DNA of 23,740 nucleotides from positions 1 to 23,740 of IMG/VR virus record IMGVR_UViG_3300025698_000058; one strand, 5' to 3'. The DNA comes from a virus. The notes below the pieces were generated by a model. The model did not search any database and was not told where the DNA came from. It worked only from the letters and a program-made list of their open reading frames with translations. Shown here piece by piece: positions 16,786-23,654 of the stretch. The translations under genes and the position numbers were made by a program. Every line of letters begins with the position of its first letter. The stretch's first letter is position 1.

Positions 16786-17205
16786 CTATTGTCTTGATAA
16801 TCTATCTGCTTTCTGTATTTCACTTCTTGTCTTAAAATAGGGATCAAACTCTTTCGGCACAATTCCGGTATCCTCTAAATGTTTTTTGTAATTCTTGGGA
16901 GTATCCCTAACCTCTATATTTAAACTTCTCATCTTCCTTAATTCTTCTACTTCCTCGTGGCTGAGAAGTGCTTTTGTTTTCGGATCAATCCTTTCCAAAA
17001 TAGCCATTTCTAAATAATCAATATTATCGTTCAGTATCTTGCAAATAATCTGCCAACCCGGACTAATTGCCAAAGCGTCAAGTGCAGATTTAACATTCTC
17101 AACTAAATTAGGAGTGGCTTGTTTTGGTAATTCAACTGTCCTAAACGGGGTAGCCTTTGGCTTTCTTTTGGCTCGTGGTTTTTTTGTTGTTTTTTTAGCT
17201 GTCAT
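16786..17205 (-). CDS. basic hypothetical protein downstream of portal
   Basis: A 139-residue protein. The first 25 residues are very basic (TAKKTTKKPRAKRKPKA), then mostly helical segments (LVENVKSALDAL, WQIICKILNDNIDYLEMAIL, LSHEEVEELRKMRSLNIEVR). The basic arm suggests DNA or RNA contact. The family is not recognised. It begins 4 nt after the portal stop, so it is translated with the portal and may act in head assembly or genome packaging. It ends at the structured non-coding region. Confidence 0.65.
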   Translation of the reverse strand: MTAKKTTKKPRAKRKPKATPFRTVELPKQATPNLVENVKSALDALAISPGWQIICKILNDNIDYLEMAILERIDPKTKALLSHEEVEELRKMRSLNIEVRDTPKNYKKHLEDTGIVPKEFDPYFKTRSEIQKADRLSRQ

Positions 17206-17209
17206 AAAA

Positions 17210-19150
17210 TTATTGGTTCATTGTCGGCATTGATCTGCCGGCCCCTGCTGGTGCATTGGTAGAAGCAAACTCGGCTGGCATATTAGCTTTATCAACTGGC
17301 TCATCAGGTCTATTTCGCGCCATATCAAGTTCAGGTTTAACTCTCTTTAACATCATTGCTCTTTCGTGGGCTTTCAAGTGGGCAGTTTTTTGTGGGGTAT
17401 CAGACGCCTTATTATGAACCTCTAAATGAATAAAATCGTCATCATAGACTTGAACCGGCACTAATTCGCCTTCATCAAGTTTCTCGTTTTCAGTTTCAGC
17501 GTTTCTTTCGTCAACTGTCGGTGGCAATACCATTTCAACTTCTTCTTTAGTAAAGCCGGATAGTCTGCCGATTTTCTCTAACGCAAATCTAACATTGGCA
17601 CTCTGCGGATCAGTGGCCATAATATCTTTAACAAATAATCTATATTTTTGAAGTTCGTTTAATTTAATAGCTTCGGATATAACTTTGCTCTCAATCTTAA
17701 TGTCAGGATCAACACTGGCAATAATATTCTCCCGAGTTAATGCACGCCACTTTGCACCCATAGCCCCAACAATTCTAATAACCTTCTCATCAATATCATC
17801 TTTAAAATGTGTTTTATAAAGTTTATACCATTGCTTCCAAAATCTCTTTTCTGACCAACCAAATATCTTTGCTGATAATGAGTAACGAGTATCAACCTTT
17901 GCTGATTGTAGATTAAGTTCGGTGGCCGTTCTCTTACTCTCTGTCTGCATGCCTTGTTGAATATCAGGCGTGGCCGTAGCTTTTTGAGCCGCGACATCTA
18001 AAACTTCTAAAATCCAATTAACCTCTGCTTTAACTGTCTGCCTCTTGACTTCCTCAACCGCACCGGACGGACTACCGTCAACCGGAATATGTTTATTAAA
18101 CTCAACATTCAAATCGCCTCTATTCTTAATTTTATTGGTATCGTAAAGATAAGTCGGATTAAGTCCCACTCTTATACCTTCAAGCCCCAAGTTCTGCACG
18201 ACTGACCTTGCTCTTTGTTTATCCTCAATCAAATCAGGAATAGACACACCGTCCCAATCATGAGCCATAGGATAAATTGACCTGTCATGTATTGGCCATT
18301 CGTCTTGTTTTATTTCAGTATAGCGGATAACTCTTTTACGATTATCAGCCAAAGTAACTAAAACCTTTTTACCTTTCCAATGAGTAAACCATTCTAAACA
18401 ACGATAATCTGCATTGTCGCCTTTCAAATCAGAAAACTTGCTAACATCACCAGTTCCGTCAGCTTGCTGTCTTGCTTGTGCGCTAGCGTCAACCAGTGAA
18501 CGAATATCAGTTGTATCGGGTTTTAATCCTTTATAGTTAAAATAAATACCGGCATTGTCCATATCTAATTTAGACAACCTAATTTCTCTACCGCCAAACT
18601 TCATTGCCCCTCTGCCTTTCCTATCTCCATTAACTGAAACTGCTCGCGGATCACGCAACCAAGTCATCATATCAACTACTTCCGGCGTTGGACATTTTAA
18701 TTTACGATCAAATTCAAAATTGATTAATAAACCTCTGCCAAAAAATGACGCGTCCCAATCCCAGTCATAATCAATCTCGTCCTTTTCCATTTCGTCATAA
18801 TCAAATTCTGCCAAAGAGTTTAAGTTCTCTGCTGTTTCCTCGTCGCCTTCGTCGCGACCTAAAAAATCCACCCCAAGCCGGTCGCTATAAAGCGCGGCCA
18901 ACACAGTTTGGTGGATAGTAAATAATAAGGGATCGCCAACGGCAAGTTTGTCCCTCTTTTGGTTATTGTAAAGTTTTAATCTAACTGCCCATTCATCAAG
19001 TTTGGGCTTCATAAACCACCACCCGAGTTGATATTCTGTCTCTGTTTGTTTTATCAAACCGGAATAATCCTCGTCCTCATTCTTATAATCTTGATCAACT
19101 TCCTCAACCTCTGGCAATGGTTCTGCAATATCTTTTTTTGTTTTCGGCAT
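17210..19150 (-). CDS. portal protein
   Basis: A 646-residue protein of the size and layout of large portal proteins (P22/N4-like class). An acidic N-terminus precedes a helical wing region (YQLGWWFMKPKLDEWAVRLKLYNNQKRDKL, etc.). The middle is mixed alpha-beta (KGKKVLVTLADNRKRVIRYTE). A long helical region has the typical portal stem signature (TPDIQQGMQTESKRTATELN, then SAKVDTRYSLSAKIFGWSEK), and the C-terminus is charged and disordered. Twelve copies would form the DNA entry ring that docks the terminase. The start lies one nt after a 6-bp stem (19152-19157 with 19175-19180) that encloses a variant of the recurrent motif. Confidence 0.85.
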   Translation of the reverse strand: MPKTKKDIAEPLPEVEEVDQDYKNEDEDYSGLIKQTETEYQLGWWFMKPKLDEWAVRLKLYNNQKRDKLAVGDPLLFTIHQTVLAALYSDRLGVDFLGRDEGDEETAENLNSLAEFDYDEMEKDEIDYDWDWDASFFGRGLLINFEFDRKLKCPTPEVVDMMTWLRDPRAVSVNGDRKGRGAMKFGGREIRLSKLDMDNAGIYFNYKGLKPDTTDIRSLVDASAQARQQADGTGDVSKFSDLKGDNADYRCLEWFTHWKGKKVLVTLADNRKRVIRYTEIKQDEWPIHDRSIYPMAHDWDGVSIPDLIEDKQRARSVVQNLGLEGIRVGLNPTYLYDTNKIKNRGDLNVEFNKHIPVDGSPSGAVEEVKRQTVKAEVNWILEVLDVAAQKATATPDIQQGMQTESKRTATELNLQSAKVDTRYSLSAKIFGWSEKRFWKQWYKLYKTHFKDDIDEKVIRIVGAMGAKWRALTRENIIASVDPDIKIESKVISEAIKLNELQKYRLFVKDIMATDPQSANVRFALEKIGRLSGFTKEEVEMVLPPTVDERNAETENEKLDEGELVPVQVYDDDFIHLEVHNKASDTPQKTAHLKAHERAMMLKRVKPELDMARNRPDEPVDKANMPAEFASTNAPAGAGRSMPTMNQ

Positions 19151-19151
19151 A

Positions 19152-19180
19152 TAGCTGATAAGACGATTTCCTTCCAGCTA
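19152..19180 (-). promoter_or_regulatory. stem-loop at the portal start
   Basis: On the transcript TAGCTG (19175-19180) pairs with CAGCTA (19152-19157) around a 17-nt loop carrying GGAAGGAAATCGTC. The portal ATG follows after one nt, so the stem could control ribosome access. No promoter lies between it and the upstream stop at 19188. Confidence 0.4.
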
Positions 19181-19187
19181 TTTATTT

Positions 19188-19376
19188 TTAAAGACTTTCG
19201 GCTTCTTCCCAACTAAGGGTGAACTGTGAACTTTTATTGCCCTTCTCATCAGTTCTAAGACTGCCACTTATATTGACATTCTGAACATCTGCCTTTGCAC
19301 TTATAGTTTTAAATGCTTGAACTAAATCGTCAAAATTTTTAAACGAGATGTTTTTGTTAACCAGTTTTTTTGACAT
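19188..19376 (-). CDS. small hypothetical protein
   Basis: A 62-residue protein with a helix (NFDDLVQAFKTISAKA) followed by a probable beta hairpin (NVNISGSLRTDEKGNKSSQF). The family is not recognised. It is in the right phase and spacing (20 nt after the previous stop) to be part of the packaging operon. No promoter of its own is seen. Confidence 0.6.
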   Translation of the reverse strand: MSKKLVNKNISFKNFDDLVQAFKTISAKADVQNVNISGSLRTDEKGNKSSQFTLSWEEAESL

Positions 19377-19396
19377 AAAATTATTTTAGTTATTAG

Positions 19397-19702
19397 TTAT
19401 TTAATGATATTCTTTTTAGCTTTGTCCCTTGCCTCTTTTTCATCTTTAAATGTTTTCTCAATAACAGTTACGGCTATTCTTCTTAATATCTCTAAAATGT
19501 TTTTATACTGCTTATCACAATACTTTTCCGGTGCTATCTTCAACCAATAAAGAATTAAGTTTATAGTCGTAGGTCGAACAGAAATGTGCGCCGTATAGAT
19601 TTGATTATTAACTACCGTCAAATACTCAAAATGTGAACCAAAGTTGCGGTAGTATATCGGACAACCCCGATATTGTTTGACTTGAAATGTTTTAATTTTC
19701 AT
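19397..19702 (-). CDS. hypothetical protein between terminase and portal
   Basis: A 101-residue protein. The first half is beta-like with aromatic residues (FQVKQYRGCPIYYRNFGSHF, then YLTVVNNQIYTAHIS), the second half helical and basic (YKNILEILRRIAVTVIEKTF, ending KEARDKAKKNIIK). The family is not recognised. It follows the large terminase by 52 nt and has its own promoter-like element at 19721-19735, shared in sequence with that of the small terminase gene. Confidence 0.65.
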   Translation of the reverse strand: MKIKTFQVKQYRGCPIYYRNFGSHFEYLTVVNNQIYTAHISVRPTTINLILYWLKIAPEKYCDKQYKNILEILRRIAVTVIEKTFKDEKEARDKAKKNIIK

Positions 19703-19720
19703 AATCTTATTTTGTTATTT

Positions 19721-19735
19721 TTATTATACCACAAA
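19721..19735 (-). promoter_or_regulatory. extended -10 promoter element, copy 1
   Basis: The minus strand reads TTTGTGGTATAATAA: a perfect TATAAT (19723-19728) with G-rich upstream extension. The same 15 nt occurs at 23036-23050. A TTTTAC at 17-nt spacing is a poor -35. Transcription would begin about 14 nt before the 101-residue gene. Confidence 0.6.
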
Positions 19736-19754
19736 CTATAAAAAAGTAAAATGC

Positions 19755-21317
19755 TTATGCTGGTTTGTCAAACGGATCATAACTTTTACGCTCATTAACA
19801 TTCTGACTTCTCTTTGGCATAGGTATAAAGACCGGATTTTGAATTAAAATGCGCCCGATATTCTCAATAAAGTGATCGTCCTTATCAACTGTTTTCTCTT
19901 TCCTATCTTTTCTCTCGGCCATTTTGCCTAACCACTCGTCCCACCTGTAATGTTCAAATTCATAAATGGTATGTTTACAAGTATCAAAAATATATAATTC
20001 AGGCGACTTGATAAATTCCTCTCTATCGTTTAGATTGACTTTCTGATAAGTTAAAGCGTCCTCAATTTTCTTGTCTGACATGGTTCTGCTTTTAGTAGCC
20101 GGTAAATAATTCAAACCATAACTGGCCAATTTCTTTGCCAATGTTTCCTCTTTCGGTTCAGAGTGTTGATCCTCGTTATACGCCGCCGGTTCAAGTAGCT
20201 TCCTGACAATTCTATACTCGCTGTTTTTATCTTTAATCCTTCTGGCCAATTCTTCTGTCCCGCCCTGACTTTTTATCCACAATTCGTCAACGATTATTTT
20301 TGTCCCTTTATCATTAATCGCAATCCAAGTCCCAGCGTCCGGGTTTCTCGGGTGAGTATCAAGCGCATGATAAACACACCAGTTGCGCTGATCAATTTCA
20401 AATGGCCGGATAACATGTATATTTCTACTAAACTGTTTATAACGAATACCAACCAAATGTTGAAACTTACCATAAATACGCGCCTGCTTTTCTTCCTCTG
20501 AATACTCAGCAATCATTCTTTGAATATTATCGTGTTCCAAGTGTCCCCTTATTCCGTGTTGCCGACAAGCGTCCTCAACTTCGGCCTCAATATAAACACG
20601 CTGTCCCTTTGCGGCCAAGTCTTGATCAGGATTAGCAATGATATGATCATAAAGCCAAGCGGCGTATAACGGCGTTTCAGATATAAAAATAATTCCACCC
20701 TTACGCATACGACTGACGGTTGCTTTAAAAATTGCTTCCGGTGGTGGTTCATCAAACCAAGCCCAACCTAATGTAGCACTCTCAAACTCTTTAGTGTCCT
20801 GCTCATAACTCATCACATCAAACTTCCAACCGTTGTCAGTTGTCCACTGGCTCTTATATTGTTTAGACGCCTTTACCCCTTTGTATCTACCTATCGGAAA
20901 CCACTCCTCTAATGTTGGAATTAAGTTTGTCTTTACATTTTCAGGATCAGAAACTATACGGCCTTTTTTAGGAAATGGCCAATCTTTATAAAGCGGGTGA
21001 TTAAAGTATTTATTATCGCTCTCTTTTCCCCAAATAATATGTGCAATTATATTTGCTCCGGCCGCAGTTTTACCCACGCCGTTAGCCGCCGAAAATAAAG
21101 TTATAAAGTTTGGCTTGCCGTTAGCGTTTATCTCCCCAATTTTTGTTATAAATTGTTCACACTTACCGTTAGGCTCATAAAAACGAAACTTCTCACCTTC
21201 AAACCTAAAAATCTTTTCTTCTTTGACCTCTCGTAGTTTAGACAAAACAACTTCCGGCTTTGTATTACCGCATAAGTCTGCTATCTCTTGATCAATTTTA
21301 GTCTTTAGTTTTGCCAT
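19755..21317 (-). CDS. terL: terminase large subunit
   Basis: A 520-residue DNA-packaging motor. The ATPase half has Walker A at about 76-84 (SAANGVGKT) and Walker B at 185-190 (WAWFDE, with D189/E190), and a coupling segment with S213-E214-T215 (FISETP). The nuclease half has the expected acidic residues: D320 (YHALDTHP), D344/E345 (IIVDELW) and the D480-D481-H482 region (DKDDHFIENIGRI). It pumps DNA through the portal and cuts concatemers. Its ATG lies 20 nt inside the end of the upstream deformylase-like gene, so the two are probably translationally coupled. Confidence 0.93.
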   Translation of the reverse strand: MAKLKTKIDQEIADLCGNTKPEVVLSKLREVKEEKIFRFEGEKFRFYEPNGKCEQFITKIGEINANGKPNFITLFSAANGVGKTAAGANIIAHIIWGKESDNKYFNHPLYKDWPFPKKGRIVSDPENVKTNLIPTLEEWFPIGRYKGVKASKQYKSQWTTDNGWKFDVMSYEQDTKEFESATLGWAWFDEPPPEAIFKATVSRMRKGGIIFISETPLYAAWLYDHIIANPDQDLAAKGQRVYIEAEVEDACRQHGIRGHLEHDNIQRMIAEYSEEEKQARIYGKFQHLVGIRYKQFSRNIHVIRPFEIDQRNWCVYHALDTHPRNPDAGTWIAINDKGTKIIVDELWIKSQGGTEELARRIKDKNSEYRIVRKLLEPAAYNEDQHSEPKEETLAKKLASYGLNYLPATKSRTMSDKKIEDALTYQKVNLNDREEFIKSPELYIFDTCKHTIYEFEHYRWDEWLGKMAERKDRKEKTVDKDDHFIENIGRILIQNPVFIPMPKRSQNVNERKSYDPFDKPA

Positions 21318-22134
21318 AAAATATTATAGGCAAGTCATTTTCCCAAGTCCCGTCTTGTCTTTCTTTGCAGGTGCAATATTGTTGTTTACATTTTACACAA
21401 GTAGAGTTTTCGCCCAAATCAATATAAGGTGGATTAAGTGTTTTTTTCTGTGCGTCTATTGACTGGTTCATTATAATATTGTATGCAACCTTTTCCTTTG
21501 TCGGCTTCAACCCGGAAGGGTCAAACCTTTCTTTATCTATTGATGAGCCACCGATTACTGGCTTATCATTACCGATCAACTCCCACCACTTGACCGGAGT
21601 TTCACTTTCAAAATAGATATTCTTTGCCTGTGTTAGATCGTAGCAATGCTGAAATATCTCACTGGCCACACCTTCCAAGTCAACTTTAACAGTTTTTAAA
21701 CCATACCAGCGCGATACTTGATACCTAACTTTGATAAAATTAAACCTCTTTACTCTTTTTGGCCTTCTGAACGGAAAAGACATGCAAGGTTCTTGACATT
21801 CAATCGTGTTCGGAACAACCACACTTTTGCCATTTGATTGAATTACTTTTTTATGCTCTTTGGCTAATATAATTTTAGGGTTGATAATAACTCTGTCCTC
21901 AAACATTTTATACCAATTCATTTTCTTATTATTGGTTACGCACTCCCCAGCAACAACAAAAAAAGACATTGGCGTTTCACTCACTTGACAATGAGCGATC
22001 GCGTATGCCTTGTTATAAAAACCTTTATATTTCCCTTCGTCAATAAAGTTTAAAAGTTCTTTAGCTTCCGCCCTGATTTCCCGATAGCGAGAAACTGGCT
22101 TTGATAACTTATAGTGCATTTTAATAATTTCCAT
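21298..22134 (-). CDS. degenerate peptide-deformylase-like protein with C-terminal cysteine knuckle
   Basis: A 278-residue protein. Three regions line up with deformylase motifs: 43-60 (AYAIAHCQVSETPMSFFV, against G-x-G-LAAPQ, with Q50 kept), INPKI at 85-89, then 114-119 (QEPCMS, against EGCLS, with the metal-ligand Cys117 kept) followed by RPKRVKRFNFIKVRYQV, and 153-167 (LEGVASEIFQHCYDL, against the VFQHExDHL helix). In the last motif H163 is kept, but the catalytic Glu is C164 and the second His ligand is L167. The fold is therefore probably retained while deformylation is probably lost. The C-terminal 80 residues add a CxxC-x4-C-x-C knuckle (C246, C249, C254, C256) that may bind zinc. It lies between the terminase subunits and overlaps terL by 20 nt. 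Confidence 0.6.
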   Translation of the reverse strand: MEIIKMHYKLSKPVSRYREIRAEAKELLNFIDEGKYKGFYNKAYAIAHCQVSETPMSFFVVAGECVTNNKKMNWYKMFEDRVIINPKIILAKEHKKVIQSNGKSVVVPNTIECQEPCMSFPFRRPKRVKRFNFIKVRYQVSRWYGLKTVKVDLEGVASEIFQHCYDLTQAKNIYFESETPVKWWELIGNDKPVIGGSSIDKERFDPSGLKPTKEKVAYNIIMNQSIDAQKKTLNPPYIDLGENSTCVKCKQQYCTCKERQDGTWENDLPIIFYGKTKD

Positions 22135-22420
22135 AGCGATTGTTTTAATTATTTAAAGTTGATTATATTTATAAAAGGTAGCGGTCATTATCATTCCGAC
22201 ACTTGCAGACCATAAGCGAGGAGTAGCTAAAAGGAAAATGAAAATAAAATAAACCTTGTCGGATACCCCTGCACTACCTTAGACCGAGAGGTCTTGTGCT
22301 GGACAGAATTACTTGTCTGTTAATCAAGAACGCTAAGCGTCGCTGTTAGGCCAAAGCTCGATTTACAATACTAAGTAAAATCTGCCCAACGCGAGAACTC
22401 CCGATACTATAATTATACAC
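22135..22420 (-). ncRNA. candidate structured RNA between terS and the deformylase-like gene
   Basis: A 286-nt gap with no ORF but many inverted repeats: a long-range stem CTACCTT/AAGGTAG (22274-22280 with 22175-22181); nested TCCGACA/TGTCGGA (22195-22201 with 22257-22263); TGCAG/CTGCA (22204-22208 with 22269-22273), which would cross the nested stem as a pseudoknot; a perfect 5-bp hairpin AGACC/GGTCT (22281-22294); ACAGA/TCTGT (22303-22320); ACGC/GCGT (22330-22340); and a bulged GATTTAC stem (22360-22382). A perfect TATAAT (22412-22417) faces into it on the minus strand, placing a start near 22405, just where the structure begins. It may be a free RNA or a long 5' leader. Confidence 0.5.
22412..22417 (-). 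promoter_or_regulatory. -10 box of the structured RNA/deformylase-like gene
   Basis: On the minus strand GGTGTATAAT gives a perfect TATAAT with an upstream TG. It lies 4 nt after the terS stop codon, about 280 nt before the next start codon. No good -35 is seen, as at the other extended -10 sites here. Confidence 0.5.
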
Positions 22421-23005
22421 CTAATCTCTTTTTAATAAAAAGTCTTTTAGCTTCTTTTCTAAAGCGGCCAATTCAGCATTTGATAAGTCTTGATACTTTC
22501 GTTTAGTCAATTCAATCTTATCCGGTGCGTAAGCCCCTTTAACTTTATAAGCCATATCAAGCGCGTCCCTTCTACTTTTGGCGTCTGGTGCTTGAAAAAA
22601 AGCAACTTTTCCGATATAGTCGTCAGGTTTTATGTAAATTAAACGACAACCCGGCACGCTTTGAACTATCTTTTTGATTTCTGCGTTAGTTAATTGTCTT
22701 TTTTTCTTGCCTCTGCCAATCTTTGGAAATACAAGATGACTTATCTCGGACGACCTTAACAAGTCCCCGTGAGTTTGATAAATAATCTCATCAGATAAAT
22801 GTTCGGCAATTAGTTCCTGCGCTGTTCTACTTTTTAAAGCCCGACCAGTATCAGCATAACTTTTAGAATATCCAGCGTCAATTTGCGCCTGTCTTATAGA
22901 CTTCGGTTTTTTGACATTCTTTTTCCCTTTTTCTGATAAAGATTTTATAACTCGCTCGGCTCTCTTGTATGTCTTTGTATTCTTATTGTAAGACTTTTTA
23001 TACAT
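22421..23005 (-). CDS. terS: terminase small subunit
   Basis: A 194-residue DNA-recognition subunit. After a basic N-terminus, residues 36-59 form the helix-turn-helix typical of small terminases (SIRQAQIDAGYSKSYADTGR). A beta-containing middle follows (GCRLIYIKPDDYIGKVAFFQ), then RRDALDMAYKVKGAYAPDK (145-163), also seen in small terminases, and a charged C-terminal helix (173-192) fit for oligomerisation. It should bind the packaging site and hand DNA to the large subunit. It is separated from terL by the structured region and the deformylase-like gene, whereas the two subunits are normally adjacent. Confidence 0.85.
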   Translation of the reverse strand: MYKKSYNKNTKTYKRAERVIKSLSEKGKKNVKKPKSIRQAQIDAGYSKSYADTGRALKSRTAQELIAEHLSDEIIYQTHGDLLRSSEISHLVFPKIGRGKKKRQLTNAEIKKIVQSVPGCRLIYIKPDDYIGKVAFFQAPDAKSRRDALDMAYKVKGAYAPDKIELTKRKYQDLSNAELAALEKKLKDFLLKRD

Positions 23006-23035
23006 AATGATTTATCTAATGATTTGAACTTATAA

Positions 23036-23050
23036 TTATTATACCACAAA
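23036..23050 (-). promoter_or_regulatory. extended -10 promoter element, copy 2
   Basis: The minus strand reads TTTGTGGTATAATAA, identical over 15 nt to the copy at 19721-19735. TATAAT is at 23038-23043. It would start transcription about 25 nt before terS. Confidence 0.6.
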
Positions 23051-23063
23051 ATTGATAAAATAG

Positions 23064-23633
23064 TTATTCTTTCATAAATAATGTAAAACCTCTTGGCGTA
23101 TTAAAATAAACACTCGCCAATGGTAATTCATTTGCTAATTTATGGATCGTCGGGTGTTGCGGTGCAGTGTCATGTAAAGCGATCAGCGTCTTTGATTTCA
23201 ATGCCGGTAATAACTCCATAATCTCTAATCCTCTGATTGATCCCTTCGGCGAACTATCAATGAAAGCAAACTCAACCATATTCTTGCATTGCTTCGCTAA
23301 TTCTAACCCTGTCATTTCTAAACATTGCGCGATTTCAGTTAAACCTTCCTTTTTTATTCTATCATCTACAAACTTAACTCTATCCTCTAATGTTTCGCAC
23401 GCAACTATCTTTCCATAATTATTTTTTTTCAGGGCTTTGGCCATTGCTATTGTAGCGTCGCCCAAATAGGCCCCAGTTTCTATGACAAAACCCGGCTTGA
23501 TCAACCTGATTAGTCCAAATAAAAACTCCGCGACTTCGTCCTCGCTTGACTGCTCGTCGCGCGCTGTCCACATTTCGTCTTTGTCCAGCAGATACGGATT
23601 GCGTCCGTGTGTTAATTCGTGTTCGTTTGGCAT
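23064..23633 (-). CDS. class I SAM-dependent methyltransferase
   Basis: A 189-residue enzyme with a Rossmann-like fold: SAM motif I at about 50-61 (VIETGAYLGDAT), an acidic residue after strand 2 (E80, VACETLEDR), a strand-4 FIDSSPKG segment (124-131), and LHDTAPQHP (153-161), a pattern found in the Methyltransf_24 and cephalosporin-hydroxylase-like groups that act on sugars or small molecules. No DNA-methylase NPPY/DPPY motif is present, so DNA modification is unlikely. The substrate is unknown; together with the glycosyltransferase it could modify virion or surface glycans. It precedes terS by 58 nt. Confidence 0.82.
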   Translation of the reverse strand: MPNEHELTHGRNPYLLDKDEMWTARDEQSSEDEVAEFLFGLIRLIKPGFVIETGAYLGDATIAMAKALKKNNYGKIVACETLEDRVKFVDDRIKKEGLTEIAQCLEMTGLELAKQCKNMVEFAFIDSSPKGSIRGLEIMELLPALKSKTLIALHDTAPQHPTIHKLANELPLASVYFNTPRGFTLFMKE

Positions 23634-23654
23634 AATTATTTTTTATTGATTAAA

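Noticed and set aside
21323-21328. TATAAT just before the terL ATG, suggesting a leaderless transcript
   Set aside because: It lies inside the overlapping upstream gene, has no upstream extension or -35, and such hexamers are frequent in this A+T-rich DNA.
22211-22253. Plus-strand AAAAGGAAAATG followed by a four-codon ORF, and a 14-codon minus-strand ORF
   Set aside because: Both are too short and without any conserved feature; the region looks non-coding.
22340-22405. tRNA-like look (stem with 8-nt loop at 22360-22382 and G-rich flanks)
   Set aside because: No acceptor stem, no GTTC-type T arm and no usable anticodon arrangement can be drawn.
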